Shown here: positions 13,293 through 27,159 of the stretch, in pieces
How the letters are laid out: the number at the start of each line of letters is the position of its first letter
Position numbering within the stretch: position 1 is the stretch's first letter
Assembly (NCBI RefSeq): GCF_020882245.1
Contig: NC_083597.1
Location: 32,280,652 to 32,344,651 of the forward strand
Source of the DNA: Rhopalosiphum padi
Taxonomy: Eukaryota > Arthropoda > Insecta > Hemiptera > Aphididae
DNA length: 64,000 nucleotides
Direction: 5' to 3'
Position numbers and translations under genes: made by a program
Notes under the pieces: model-generated
Databases searched by the model: none
Told to the model about the DNA's origin: nothing
The model's input: only the letters and a program-made list of their open reading frames with translations

Positions 13293-14486
13293 AGCATGTC
13301 ACTAGAATTTTTTTCCAAGGGGGAGGGGCAAAGTGGGGCAAATATTTTTTTTACACGGGCTAATTCAATATTCAATATTTTAACAATCAATGAAGTTATT
13401 TAAATAAAATATAAATATTTTCGTATCATATAACATAACATAATATAGCTATTAGCTATATAGTATAAACTTTTGAATACCTAGTTAAAAATGTTTTAAG
13501 AATAATGCCAAATATTTTTTATGTACCTTATGTAAGAAAATTTTTAATCACAGACCTTCAACAACTATATTAATAATGATGTACAAAAATGATAATTTCT
13601 TTATTACTTTAATATACATACCTTTGTGAATGAATTTATGTTTTTTTTACTTACATTTTATAAATTAAAGTAACTGTGTTTAGTAATGAACAGATGAATT
13701 TGTTTGGCTCAACTTTAATGCAATGATTTGGGATACATTTGTTTGTTTATTTTCATCCAGTAATTAGTACTTAATAAAGGTAATAATTAGGGCTGGGATT
13801 TCGATGCACTTTGCATTGTTTTTCAAAGCTTACTGTGCAATGCTCATCTTGTCACAAATTTGTTTTATGTACATTTGAATGAGAATAAGAAAGTTTATTT
13901 TGCATTTTTTGGCATTTTTTAGTTTTTAGGTCATTTACTTAATTTTTTAGAGCATTTTAGAGTTTTTGGAGCATTTTTTGAGTTTTGAAAACCAAGTGTA
14001 TGAATTTGAAATTTTATTTTAAGATTTTAAGATTTTTACACCAACATGGTTTTTAAATAAATATAACAGATTATAAGTAGGTACTCGTAATTCGTATTAT
14101 ATTATCGGACAAGGTGTGAGTAACCTCTACCCGCATTTCCTGTTAAATAATCTTAAATCGGTAAAATCGACGTCCGATGATTGCATTTTTTTTAGGACAT
14201 TTTTCGGGGGTTTTTAGGGCATTAAAATCCCAGCCCTAGTAATAATAAATAAATAAAAGATTTTTTCTCATTTTAAATTGTAGTAAATAATTGCCTTATT
14301 AAACAATGCTAGTAGGTAGGTTAATCCATAATAAAAATACCAAAGATGTTGTTTGTTCAATCTTCATTAATATTCAATTATTATAATTTTTAATTAATAA
14401 AATAAAAAATGTATCTTTATTATATTGTACATATTTTTCGGTGGGGGCTAGAGCCCCACCTTGCCCTCCCCTTTGGCACCGTGCCT
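13293..14486. mobile_element. Non-autonomous DNA transposon (about 1.2 kb) hosting a nested element
   Basis: The direct repeat GGATAAAATCA occurs at 13282-13292 and 14487-14497. Inside it the ends are inverted: a left CAAGGGGGAGGGGCAAAGTG block answers a right block whose reverse complement reads CAAAGGGGAGGGCAAGGTG, and the outermost bases are AGGCAC/AGCATG-like. No transposase is visible. A second element with its own inverted ends lies within it at about 13790-14237. Confidence 0.7.
13790..14237. mobile_element. Nested miniature element with GGGCTGGGATTT ends
   Basis: The ends GGGCTGGGATTT and AAATCCCAGCCC are near-perfect inverted repeats (one base differs in spacing). The interior is T-rich with repeated GCATTTTT(T)GG and AGTTTTTAGG words. 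The flanks (TAATAATTA and TAGTAATAA) suggest an imperfect target duplication. Its position inside the 13293-14486 element shows it landed later. Confidence 0.65.
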
Positions 14487-14989
14487 GGATAAAATCACTG
14501 TGTAAGCTGACGGTCTTCACTCATAATCGTTTTTCGTATACAATGATTTTATCATTGAATTTAAATTTTAGACAAAACCTAAAACGATTTACTTAATGAC
14601 AAGGACAGAAGGTACCTATATTCAATTACTTCAGTACTCCATAATTACTTAACAGCAGAGCGGACCTACTTCAACTTTTTTTAACACCTAATGCTAAAAA
14701 AATTAATTAATATAAAGTTTTTTAGAAGTTGATTGGTTTTGCAGTATCTAAAATTTTCAAAAATAGGTATATAATATGCAATATGCTCATTTTTTTTATA
14801 GAATTTAAAATGTCAGCTTGTTGTACTTCGACTGCTTCACAAACAGCAAATTAACGTCACAATGTGTGCTCAGTAACAACTATCAAGAACTCTAAACGAA
14901 TACAGTATTCAATTAAAACTTTTCTTCTTCATTTTGAACATATTCGCATTTTCATAGATATTATTAGGCGTATAGCAAAAGCTTTATAT

Positions 14990-15670
14990 TAAAAGAACTT
15001 TGAGAACGCTACACCCACGACCCACATGTGCTATCTCCGTCTTATATATATGTAAAACAGCAAAAACAATTTTGCGCGGGATAGAATCACTCAGGCTGTA
15101 GTGCAAGGGCGGATCCTGCAGCATGTATTAACGGTAGGGGCACTTTATAGAGAAATTATATAATATAGATATAGTCCCCCACAAAAAAAAAACAATATGA
15201 TAAAAATGCATGTTTTTTAATATTATTTTTTTCCAACGGGGGTGGCACTTGCCCCCAGTGCCCCCCTGAATCCGCCCTTGCTGTAGTGATAGTTAAGATC
15301 CCAAATTGACAAATAATATAGCTGAGAACATTATCTGTTTTAATATTTTGATATCATTTACACGAAAAATGTTCTTATTATTTCAAATTTCAAAATCCAT
15401 TATTTTTGTGTTTTTCAAACTTGAATGATTTTTTTGTAGTTCCGATATCAAAAAAATAAAAACGGTATTTCTCAGCCAAAATCCTTTTTTATGTGGTGAA
15501 CATTTCATTTCTTAATTATGACTGTATAGCCTTCTCGCAGTTCTTTCCACGCATGCGCAAAACAGTTTTTGCTGTTATACATTTTGTAAGATGGAGACAA
15601 CACGTGCAAGTGTGTAGCATTCTTTCGATTTTAACGAATGTTAAAGTCTTCTAAACTAATGATGTTTAAT
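14990..15670. repeat. Inverted-repeat (hairpin-capable) element interrupted by a MITE
   Basis: The left arm (about 15000-15103 continuing at 15281-15300) contains, in order, GCTACAC, CTATCTCCGTCTTA, AACAGCAAAAACAATTTTGCGC and GGCTGTAGTGATAGTTAAG. The right arm, read on the minus strand from about 15640 to 15500, contains GCTACACAC, TGTCTCCATCTTAC, AACAGCAAAAACTGTTTTGCGC and GGCTATACAGTCATAATTAAG. The arms match except that the left one carries the 177-bp MITE at 15104-15280. The outer boundaries are blurred. Confidence 0.6.
15104..15280. mobile_element. hAT-like MITE with perfect 8-bp target duplication
   Basis: 177 bp with perfect 11-bp inverted ends CAAGGGCGGAT / ATCCGCCCTTG. The duplication CTGTAGTG is present at 15096-15103 and 15281-15288. 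It has split the left arm of an older inverted-repeat element. No coding capacity. Confidence 0.85.
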
Positions 15671-18236
15671 GTACGATCGGTTGCTAACTAAACACCACAA
15701 CAACTTTCCAATTTTTTTATTCATTAATACATTAAACATACTTATAACCTTTCAGCCCACACATGCGCCATACCTCATACATTCATAAACTACTACTCGC
15801 ATTTACTGTGTGATGAAAAAAATGGCTTGGCAATGAAAAAAATTGGCTTGCTTAAATTTTGGCATTCTTATTAAAAATTTAACCTTATTAAAAAAACTCA
15901 GATAACGGGCAGTATGCCACTTATTTATTGATGTTTTTTAGTAGGGTTTTGTATTAATTGTAGGCTGTAGGTAATTAATTTGTTAACGAATACATCCACA
16001 CTGCATATATACCCATCACCTACATTCAGACTTTTAAGACTTTTAACCTGCACGTGCACACATTATAAATATATGGCATAGGTATATAGCCTTATATGCT
16101 TTATACTTTATACTTTATAGTACATACCTAATATAGTAATACGTCAAATGTGAAACATTACAAACGAACATGTTCGACAACGATGTTCATCCAAGTATGG
16201 ACAACATGTGCATATCATCATGATTACTACACATAATAACAGTAGACGAATTTCATATTACGATAGACTGTGGACCTGTGCATGGGTATAGGTTCAGAAC
16301 AATTTCAAAGTGTAACATAACACGATAAAATACTTGATAAGTCATGAAACTATTTGTTCATTTTGTGTATAATACTATAATACATATATTAAAAATTTCA
16401 AATAGCATATTATTTGAGTATAACTATAAAATTTAAATTATCCATTGTCGTATTGGAATTTGGAATTTATAATTTAATAAACAATCTATTATTGTACTTA
16501 TGTATATTATATTTTTAAATTGTATGATTATAATTTATAAATAAGATTAATTTCATCAAAAAATGTTTTATACTAAATTTGAACTTACTTAGGTATTTCA
16601 GTTATTCCCATTACATACATCCTATACTTATTGTTACAATTTTAAAATGTCTGGTTAATTTACTCTTTAGTCTTTAAGATGACGTTAAACCATGTCCATA
16701 ATAGTCACACAATCGTAATATTGTAAATTTGTATTAATATACTATAGGTATTAGGTACTATATTATTACCGAGTACCGACATAGATACCCACAGAAAATA
16801 GTATAAGTAAGATATAATAAATTAATAATTAATTATACCTATCGATTACCAACTACTTTTATATTAAAGATATTAGATTAATAATACGATCATGTGCCAT
16901 ACACCCGCAAATAAACACTTAAATTATTTTTAATCTTACGAGTAAAGAGTAAATAAATAAATTTAATTAAACATTTTTTATTTATTTTAAAAAGACTGGT
17001 AAATTTACTCTTTAAGATAATGCCACTTCAATTGTATTGTCTCTTTTTTACAAACGTACAACATGGTAAATTTGTGTTTAACAGTTACAATTATTGAAGT
17101 ACTTAAGCTTTATTTATTAAGCGATCTTTTATTTTAACCTACATTTTATCAAACATAAAGGCAAGAGCATTATTTGTGTTTTCTAATGGGTTTTACGATA
17201 TTTTAATTTTAAGCTTCAGGAAGTGAACAATTAAACTGTAATATTTTACAAAAGCACTGTAAACTTTTTCCGTATAAGCTGTGTTATTAACATAAAATAG
17301 TTGAAAATATTAAATTATACTACATATGGCGTAGTTAGGTGATTATAAATGTGGTTATTATGTATTAAGGTCTGATGAAAAGTGAAATATAAACAGTATA
17401 AATAGTATGATTTAAACAATATTACTTGGTAAATAACAAGAAAATTCTGAACATAGCTAACACCAAGGAACAAGGTTACTGCAGGGAATGCCAGGAATCA
17501 CCAATTCATATTTTTAGAGGAATTAAGAACATTTTCTACACAGGTTGTCGTTTGATAACTCTTGGTTTGCATAGAACACAGAATAGTGTGTAATCATACC
17601 TAGTATCTACCTAAGTTAAGAAATATTTTTAAATTAACTTTAAATAACTTTATTACTAAAGATAATACAATTGCTGAATAGATAAAATAGATAATTTGAA
17701 AAACAAGAATGATTATTGATTTATTGATTACGACTTTCAATAGAGCCAATAGAGATATAGGTATACTTCGTCATAAAATACTAAATAGGTAGTAGTTACC
17801 TATACTATATTTTAAATTATGACGTAATGGTTTATTTTTTTTGTTAGAAAATCGAGTCATGACATCACTGTCTTTTTAGTTATTTTGGAATTCTTTGTAG
17901 GTACACACTATATGGATGTGTTAAAGCATTCCTTACTATGATATGAGTATTATAAATGTGAGAGAGTTTTATGTACCTAGGTACCAATGAGTTACATTGT
18001 TTGTAATTTTAGATGTTAAAAATAACATTGACTATAATGGTAAATATTAAATAGAGGAATAATTAGGTATTAATTTAAATTCATCTAAGAATTTAGAAAT
18101 GATATTAAATAATGTTAGTTAAAGAAGTATCAGTCGTTTTTTAGTGTGGTATTGTGATGTACTCGTGTCTTTACCAGTAACATTAGAATTACAGATCGAA
18201 CTTGACATGAATTCGTGGTTTGTGAAGTACTTGCTG
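15671..18236. other. Gene-free AT-rich DNA
   Basis: No open frame or splice chain stands out over 2.5 kb. Recurrent TACCTA and TAGGTA words typical of this genome are present. Part of it may be decayed transposon, but no ends can be fixed. Confidence 0.4.
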
Positions 18237-18433
18237 CAGTGGCGCAGACAAGAATTTTTATTGGAGTAGAGGATATATATATTTCAAAAAACTATTTCAT
18301 TTTCGTAAAAAAAATTCATAACATAAGATTATAATTTTTCTATTATCAGTTCCTATAGAAAAATAATTTATAGAGTATATATATCTAAAAAAAAAGGTCA
18401 TGGGGGATCTATTCCCCCGTGTTTACGCCATTG
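18237..18433. mobile_element. hAT-like MITE, CAGTGGCG family, copy 1
   Basis: 197 bp with ends CAGTGGCG / CGCCATTG and a perfect 8-bp duplication ACTTGCTG at 18229-18236 and 18434-18441. It carries a GGGGGATCTATTCCCCC palindrome near the right end. The copies at 26506-26701 and 50559-50728 share the terminal type. Confidence 0.82.
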
Positions 18434-18441
18434 ACTTGCTG

Positions 18442-20390
18442 GTTAACTGTAAACTGCCAAACTAGGCTTTAATACTGTTGTTGAAGAATTAATTATAGAT
18501 TTTATATCTCTATAGTTTAATATACAAAAGTAAATATATATATTTACTCAAAAAATGTAAACATTTATAACAATTTCCAAATTCAATAATTCCAAGACTA
18601 TACGTAATAACTCTATTCAAAAAATTGCACTAATCAAATCGTCAAAATTATTAATCTTCAACCAGTTCAACCACATCTGATTCAACCTAGACTAAAACTT
18701 TAAATATTAAACTTTAATACTTTTGTATTTTTAAATAGTTATTTTAAATTATACTTATAACAATTTGTGAGGAACCTTGTATTACATTTCCAAATTTTTT
18801 GAACTAGTTATATATTTTTTTAAATATTTATACCTAATAAAAAAAATATTCAATTTTCAAATGTCTTTAATTTAAAAACATTAAAAAAATTAGAAAAATA
18901 CGCAAATTTTTACGCTAAATCAGTTTTCAACAAAATTGTTTTCTTTATTTTGTTACAAGTATCTAATTCATAAACGAATACAGGAGACACATGAAATTTT
19001 GTCGAAAAAATAAACTCATCACATATTTAAATCATACATTTCCATACATGATATAATTTTCAAAATATTTTATTGTAGATATATATAATTTACCTTTTTA
19101 TATTAATTAACCCATAGATAAAGATTTTATATGTATCTTTTCTTTTCATCTAGACCTAGATACTATCATTACTATTTATAAAATATAATATAGTTGTAAA
19201 ACCATTTACCGGATAAATTATATACAAATTTTTAAGCTTAAAATATTAAGTAAGTTTATTGGTGATTTATAAATACTACTATTTATCAATAGTCGTATAC
19301 TAATAAGTAAGTACCTAATATAGTTATTATACATATGTATATAATATTTGTACATCTACATCTACGATCTACAGATATAGATATAATAAGTTATAACTTT
19401 ATTATGAGTATGAAAAAACGCACATAAATGCATAAAATGCATTAATTATATCTGTTAATTTTTATTAGGTAGGTAATTATAAACAAATAAAAAACATAAT
19501 ATTAAATATTTTTATAAAATTGTTTATACAATATACATGTGAAATTAAAATGGTAATTGATATATTAAACTTAAATGTATCTAAGTATAGTATTTTATGA
19601 AAAATGTATTGTTTTGCGAGGTAGGTATAATTAAAAAAATACGTGACTATAAACTATTATGAAGTATAATGTTTGATTAGATAGCAATAAATATTATAGT
19701 CAAGGGAAATACAAATTATTTGTCTTAAATCCTAGTATGTATGTATGTTATCTAGTATACTTACAAAAATCAAACACTTTCCTTCACGGCTTCACTTAAT
19801 TAGTTAATACTTTAATCTTATATTATGCAATAGAATAGATTATTCTATAGGCAATAGTCTGCAAGTACTTCGCACACCACAAACACACGGCACGTTCGAT
19901 CTTACTATTTTTACCCTTATGTTATAGCCTTATATATGTAATGCACGTCTACATCATAATAAAACAATAACCGACGATCCTTCAGCCAACATATAGTTAC
20001 ATAGTTACTACCTATTTAGACAATATATCCTTACTATAATTAATTAAATTTAAATCAATACCTACTAATTGTTCACATATTCGCCATTCATCTAGCCTCT
20101 ATCGTTTCAAACTCTCTACCATCAGTCATCAATGACTCATCATATTATGGAACACTATAGCACAATCATACAATTTGGGGGAAAAAGTAGATTAGTACGT
20201 GGGTTAGGTTAGTATACCTATAATTATGTAGATCATAACAAAGTACTTACCTTTTCTGGAAGGACTCTTCTTTCTTATTTTTCAAGTTATCATTTATTTT
20301 TTATATTAAGCCTATATAGCAGTATTTTTAGTTTTTGTAATAGATAGTCTGAATAAAAAAAAATATTAAAAAATACATATTTTATATTAT
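18442..20390. other. Gene-free AT-rich DNA
   Basis: No coding, RNA or transposon feature can be supported. Long A/T runs and short ATATAT stretches dominate. Confidence 0.4.
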
Positions 20391-20399
20391 ATATATTAC

Positions 20400-20760
20400 T
20401 TGAGGAATGAGGATAAATACTATTTTTGGTTTTCTGATTCGGTGTATAGCTGATATTTCCGACATATCAACTTTACATAACTTGTCCCGCCCAGCGTTAC
20501 ATTTTTTCAATTGATTAACCGATTATGTATATCATTCATTAAAAATAATCACACAGTCTTAAATAAAACAAAAAGATAATATTGAGGTCATCGGGATGAA
20601 AACTATTCTATCTTTTGATGACCAAATCACACACATTGATCATAACTCCCATCAAAATCGGTTGAGTACTGACTACTGAGTAGTTTCGGAGTGCATCGTG
20701 GACATACCTGTCGTACATGGTTCACCCAATTTTTATATATAAAGATATACCTATATATAA
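20400..20760. repeat. Probable transposable-element tail (LINE or Helitron-like relic)
   Basis: The segment contains AAAATCGGTTGAGTA, AGTAGTTTCGGAGTGCATCG and GTGGACATAC followed by an AT-rich TTTTTATATATAAAGATA end. Such a string is common at the ends of insect interspersed elements. I cannot decide between a 3' LINE tail read forward and a Helitron end read backward, and no coding part remains. Confidence 0.35.
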
Positions 20761-21139
20761 CCCCGACAGCAGGTTAGTTGATATAGGAGTAATGATGATG
20801 TGAAACTCCATGTATCGCGTAACATAGGTTTTGGGTTTATTGAGTATTAACGCAAACACTAATATGTTTATTTATTTTAGTCACCTGAAAAATTGATTTA
20901 ATTACATACATTTATTATTATAAATTTATAAATTTATAATACCAATATATTATATACTCAAAACAGCAAAACTTTCAGTTTTTGAAAAAATCAATTTTGA
21001 ATATATTGATATTTGATATTGGTATACATAAGTATGATACATTTATTTCTGTAAATAAAAATATCATGAAATTTTGAATATTAAATATTTAAATACCATT
21101 TAATTCCTTATAAGTTGTTCCAATCTTCCAATAGAAATA

Positions 21140-23335
21140 AAAAAAAAAGTGGGCAAGTAGGTATCGCTCTGCTGTATAGTAGAGATGGAGAGAAGGTCAC
21201 TGATCACCATAATGGATGTGTTAAATTTGAATGCAATGACGGGTATCATTGTATACGAAAAACGATTCTGAACGGAGATGATTTGTCAGTCAATGATAAT
21301 TAGTTGGATATATTATATTATTACCTATATTTAAATTGTAATATATCGTTATTTTACGCGATTTCGTAAAAAATTAAATTTTATACGCTCATAAAATGTT
21401 TTCTATATTGACAATGGAATTTTTTTTTCAGTTACTTGAAGGAAAACTTATGGATAACCTAGCATTGGATTTTTGAACCTTAAGTATAAATCACAAAAAT
21501 TTTATGAATTTTCAACTTCAAAATTCTTTACAAATTTTCTCAATTTTGATATATTTTGTAAACATTTGAACTTTAAATAGTTATAAACAAGAATTGTGAC
21601 TAACGATTTTTGATTTTTTTTTACTACGATAGGAACAACTTATAATAAACCTTGTATTAAATTTTAAAGATTTTTTGGATAGCCAAATTTTTTTTATTGG
21701 CATTTTAAGAAAAAAAACTTAGAAAAGTCAATAATTTCAATTTTTTATAAGTAACTTAAAAAAGGTCAACATATTTTGAAAATTTAATCGTAAATAGATA
21801 ACCATAATATAAACATTTGGTGAAAATTTCAAGTATTTACAATGATTTGTTTTTGAGTTACAGCAAAATCAAAAAATCAATTTTGTCAAAAAGTGGTTAT
21901 GCGTAAAAATTCTCGTTTTTCCGTTATTTTTTCAGGGTTTTTCCCGACGCTTTTGAAAAATAATTGAAATTGTTTGCTTTCGACCCCTCTAAGTACCAAC
22001 TAGATTCAATTTCCTTTATAAAGAGGGGCTGTTGTAAAAAATTCAAGCATTATTTCTACTCCAAAACATAATGACAGACACAAAAAAAATAAACAATAGA
22101 TTTTATTTGAATACATGAAAAATATTCAAAACAGTTTTTATTATTTTAAATCAGATTATTATATTGTTATGTTTTTATATTATCACACATGGAAACTATT
22201 TAGTATTTGTATAGTGTATTTTACATTGGGATAAATGATTTGGGACTTAAGTTTATTTTATTTTTTTTAAATGTTATGTTTATACAATTTTGTATATATT
22301 TAATATAATATACATAAATATACCGATGCATAAAAAATACTTATCTGTACATTTGTTCTAGTGTCTAGTATGTCGTATGTGATTATAGTCTTCTGAAATA
22401 CTCAATTTATTTTTGCATAGTAATTGCCATTTGTCATATTGCTTTAAAAATTATCTTTTTTTACTAACATTTTTTTTTAAATTTTAAAATTATTTTAAAG
22501 TTACTTAATATATATTTGTTTTATTTAAAATTATTTATTGTTATTCATCATATTTAGTATATTTAGTAATATTAAACATTTGAATGCCGATATGTAGTTA
22601 AATTTAAAAATGTGTTTAAAAAATAAATTATTATACCTATACGTATAATATACATTATTATGGTCAGCGTTGAGAGGAAGTTATTAGATTTTTGAGTGGA
22701 GTGATGAATGTTTTATAACTATGGGTTTTTTTTTTTAGTATTTATTTATTTATCTATTTATTATTATTTTTTGTTGTTATAGGAAGACACTATAGAAATA
22801 GAACATTAATGCTCAGATCATATACTTTGAGGGGGGATTTTTGTAGAAAATTGAATCTAGTTTATTTTTTGATAGCTTTTTATAATTGATTTTAAAATGC
22901 GTTTATTTTCATGAGTTTATTTTGAATTTTTTTGTTGATGCAATAGAAAATAGAAAGCTTAAGTTAAAATTTTAAAAGTTTATTTAGATTTTAAAACGAA
23001 TTTAGATGATGTATTTTAATGAGATGTATATTTTAAATTTGTTTTTAAAAAAAATATATAAAAATTATAAAAGCATTGAACAATTTTAAATTAAAGCTCT
23101 GTTTTTTAGATTTTTTTATTTGAAACTTTTATAATTTATTTTTCTGTTTACTTTTGATAGTCCAAAGTACCAACTAGATGAATTTTCCTATTCAAAGAGG
23201 GGCTGAAGTCAAAAATCGAAGTATTATTACTACTCCAAAACGTGATGACAGACACAAAAATAAAAAAAAAAAATAAAAAAAAAACACACATCATTGTAAA
23301 ATCAATACATTCATCACTCCGTTCAGAATCTAAAA
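21140..23335 (+). repeat. Composite interspersed repeat, copy A
   Basis: Starts near GGCAAGTAGGTATCGCTCTG and ends near CACTCCGTTCAGAATC, which mirrors an internal ACGATTCTGAACGGAG at about 21260. A block of about 1 kb (22090-23100, starting AACAATAGATTTTATTTG) sits between two occurrences of the AGTACCAACTAGAT(T)..TTTCC and ACAGACACAAAAA motifs (about 21990-22085 and 23165-23245), so the element looks like a repeat interrupted by a second repeat. The 62-codon frame at 21115-21303 lies in it and is repeat sequence rather than a gene. The same units recur at 54014-55950. Confidence 0.75.
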
Positions 23336-23739
23336 ATCGAAAATATAGCCACTACAATTTTGTTTATTACATTTTGAATTTCAAATGTTGATGTATCTTG
23401 TCGAGTATTTAAAAAAAAAATTTTCACTTTAGTTATATATTATTCATGACTCATGTAACCTATTCGGATACTAAATTGTCACTTATTAATATAATATAGA
23501 CATTAGACATATAGTATAATTACTTATTACTAAAACATAGGCTATATTAGAGTGATTTCCCCGTTTTTATCGTTTATAATTTATTTACCTTTTTAAATTA
23601 CAGTAAACATATTTATTTTAATTTTCATAAGCAAATATTTTTTTTTAAATTTCGATGCATAAAAATTGGATTTTAAACCAGTAGGTAGTTAATTAATTAT
23701 AGTTTATGTGTATAAATAGTCGTATAGATGATCGGCCGG

Positions 23740-23756
23740 GCCAGTTAGGTTAGGTT
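23740..23756 (+). repeat. Short interstitial TTAGG run
   Basis: GTTAGGTTAGGTTAG is three units of the insect telomeric pentamer. A similar run is at 56106-56120. Too short to indicate a telomere. Confidence 0.5.
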
Positions 23757-23869
23757 AGTCATAGGCAAACATTTTACGGGGCGCAACGCGTAGATAACCC
23801 CCGCAACATTCCGCTACGCTAAACTAATTTTTCGATCTATATATTTATATATATAAATTAACTTGCAAA

Positions 23870-26505
23870 CTAAAGTGAAGCAAAAATTGTTTATCGTTTC
23901 CATGCCAATATACAATAATATTATATCAATATATTTTAAAGAGCATTCAAGGTTACGCAGTAACTATGATTGGATTTGTTAAAATATGCTATTGAAATAC
24001 TTTAACGTCTGTGCGTATAATTCATTATAGTTTATTATATTTTATTTTGAGATAGGTAAACGAAAATAAAACAATTAAAAATAACTATTCATTTATATTA
24101 ACAATTATTTTTAGTTACCTAATTTTATAATATGATTATTGATAAGTATTGATTAATTAATGAGTCTGAATGAGTGTAAATTCGCCAAAAACGTGAACAT
24201 TTGCAAATCATTTTGTATATCTTGGAATTTATAATTCATAAAATGTTTAATTTTGATACTCATTTCACTATGTACAATGGTCAATCACTAAAAAATTGTT
24301 TACACTTTTCTTCTATGAAATTAAGATAGCTGAAAATAAATAGCTACTTTTTTTTTTTAAACAGTTTGAAGTTCAATTATTGACAAGTTTTTAAATATAA
24401 AATAATGATTTTATCAAACAATAGTTTAGCTATTTTGTTGTTTTTCAAAAAATATTAATCGTTGAAACATAAAAACATTTCACTATTATCCAAAAAATAC
24501 TTTATTTATGAATATTACGATGAAATATGAATTTTTTTTAATTTAATCGTTCCTCACTACTCTTATGCCTTATAGGGCGCAGATATTCATCGAAGATAAG
24601 AAAAAGATCATTCATTAGAATTTGTGGTCAGGTTATTTATTTTTTAATTTTTTCCTGATATCTTGAGGAAGGAAGTTGACTACTACCTTCATGTATTTGA
24701 TAACTTATATAAAATAGCTACAAACGACAGCCATCAAATTACAATTTTATATTTACGTTAAAGAAAATGTGAAACTTGATTTTACAAGATGTACCTATTT
24801 TTCAAAACATTTATTATTTTTAGACTATTTTTAATAATTTATTTATAGACTGATATCTGGAAGAATTTTTTTTTTTGAAGAAAGGTGGGACTTAAAATTT
24901 GCATAATTTCAAGTTAAGTGTCGCGCACACCGATTTAAATAGTTCACGGATGCACATTGAACTATTTGTACGTTTCGCTTTTATAGTTATTTAGCTTACT
25001 TTGGAAACATTTCAATAGATCAAATTTTAATAAAAACCTACAAAGATAATTCATATGAACTATCATTAATACATCAAAATTACTATACAATATATTTATT
25101 AAATTAATTTATTATTACTATAAATTATAATAAATCAAGATATATATATATTATATACATTATTATATTATTATTTATTATACAATTATTTTTCGTAAAT
25201 ATAAAATATGGAATTTTCTACTTTTTTATATCCGAATGATGTAGGAATTTAATAAAGCACTGCATAATTTGTTACCCTAGACAGCTACTCTGCCAACTGG
25301 GATATTCACTTCTGTACTCACCTATAACAATTTTTATTCTTGAAGACTTATTTATTTGTATAGTTGTAATACAACTTTATTACTTGTAATAATTATATTT
25401 TTTTTTTTTTTTTGATTAGAATGGGACATGCCCACAAAAATAGAATAATCAAGAGGCATACATTGATATATTTAAAGAGGTATATTTCAAGCATTAATTG
25501 CACTATTAATTGCAGTAAACGTATAAATAATTAACTATAGGTAGGTAATACTGCCATATTGCCATATTGGTACTAGGTACCTATTTTAAATTATTCATAT
25601 ACATGTAAATATGTAAGTAAATGTATTATAAATTGTACTTAACAAAATATCGAAATATATTATGTATAATATTTCAAAGTTTCAAACAGTTTTAAAACAT
25701 TGATTGATTTTAATGATTTTATGTTTTTTTTTCTTAATTTACTTAGACATTGTACTAGGTATCACGTATATCGGGACTAACAAAACGATTATTTTATTTA
25801 TTTATAGGTAGGTACCGCCTCTATCTACTTTTAGGTACCTATCTACTTGAGTCTTGAGACGTAACTACGTAAGTCCAAGAAGTAACTATACTTTTTGGTG
25901 ATTTTTTTTCAATATCAAGTCTCAGTATGATTATTGGTTATTATTTATTATTCAAACTATCTTTCAGATCATGTATAATATATTTACATAGATGGGTTAT
26001 TAACATAGGTGCAACTAGAGCTTTATTTCTGGGTAGGAAAAATTGATATCAGCAACCCGTGGGGGCTTTGCCCTTACACTACTAGTATCGATAACATATA
26101 AAACTGGGTGGGTTTAGCCCACTCAAGCCTCCTCCTAGTTGTTTATATGGTTACTAACCCTTTAAAGTTTATATTATAATATAAAAATATTTTAGTTATT
26201 ATTTATTGTTATGTAGGAAATACATGTATAACTATATAGGTAGGTATTGCCGGTATTAGTATTAAGTATAGATTAGGAACCGTACTTTACTATTTAAAAA
26301 AATTGTAACAATATACGTTATTGTCGTTACAATTATTTAACATTGATTTTATTTTTCTTAAATAATACCTACTAATAAATAACAATTAGGTACTAACACT
26401 GCTATATTATTTTAAAACAACGTGAAATAAAATTGAACTCATTTTAACTCATTTTATAGATGATTAGTTTTTTTATATTTTAATATATCTGACCATTGTT
26501 TGTAG
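23870..26505. other. Gene-free AT-rich DNA
   Basis: No gene is supportable. A GC-richer patch at 26010-26145 (ACCCGTGGGGGCTTTGCCC and TGGGTGGGTTTAGCCCACTC) resembles the interior of the miniature elements elsewhere in the window, but its borders and target duplication are not clear. Confidence 0.4.
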
Positions 26506-26701
26506 CAGTGACGTATTAAGGATTTATTTAAGGAAGGAGATATAATTAAAATTGCCGATGCCAAATTGCTCAAAATTGTATTAACTATTGATAGAGTGAT
26601 AAATAGAAAAAAAAACCAATTATAACCAAATAAAAATAGCTAAAAAGGTGGGTCAAGGGGGAGATATATCTTCCTAATCTCCCTCCGTAAATACGCCACT
26701 G
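26506..26701. mobile_element. hAT-like MITE, CAGTGGCG family, copy 2
   Basis: 196 bp with ends CAGTGACG / CGCCACTG. Flanked by GTTTGTAG (26498-26505) and GTTTGTTG (26702-26709), an 8-bp duplication with one mismatch. Length and interior layout (an AAGGGGGAGAT / ATCTCCCTCC palindrome near the right end) match copy 1 at 18237-18433. Confidence 0.78.
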
Positions 26702-27034
26702 GTTTGTTGACTATAAAAGACTGAATAACAAGCCCCTGATTTTCGAACGACTTCCAAATTACCCGAATATTTATAATTTTCCAATCATTACGCGTCATAT
26801 TATTCTGTGATATTATTGTTCATATTACCTACAAGATATTACAAGATCCTTATCATTTATCAACCCTGAGCCCTAGGCTGTAATAGTTATTGTCAACAAT
26901 TATCTATAACATTCTCATTCTGTGACTGTAATAAATATTAAATAATAATATCACGTATTAATCACTTCATAATATTATGGACAACGATGTGCTACTGCGC
27001 ATAAATAATATTATCTGTCTGAATTCAGGTAAAA

Positions 27035-27036
27035 TA

Positions 27037-27076
<40 letters not shown>

Positions 27077-27092
27077 CAACAATAATAATACA
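27035..27092 (+). repeat. (AAT/AAC)n microsatellite
   Basis: About 58 bp of AAT units with a short AAC interruption, a few hundred bases upstream of the likely NAPRT promoter. Confidence 0.85.
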
Positions 27093-27159
27093 AATTATCA
27101 GTTTTTAAATATCACAACGAGTAATTGACTAAATTCTCTAGGTGCCATGTCAATATTCA

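Noticed and set aside
21115..21303. 62-codon plus-strand frame
   Set aside because: It lies within the composite repeat and its counterpart in copy B (about 54014 onward) is interrupted.
26010..26145. Possible additional MITE with GTGCAACTAG / CTAGTTG ends
   Set aside because: The inverted ends are short and no target duplication could be found, so borders are not supportable.
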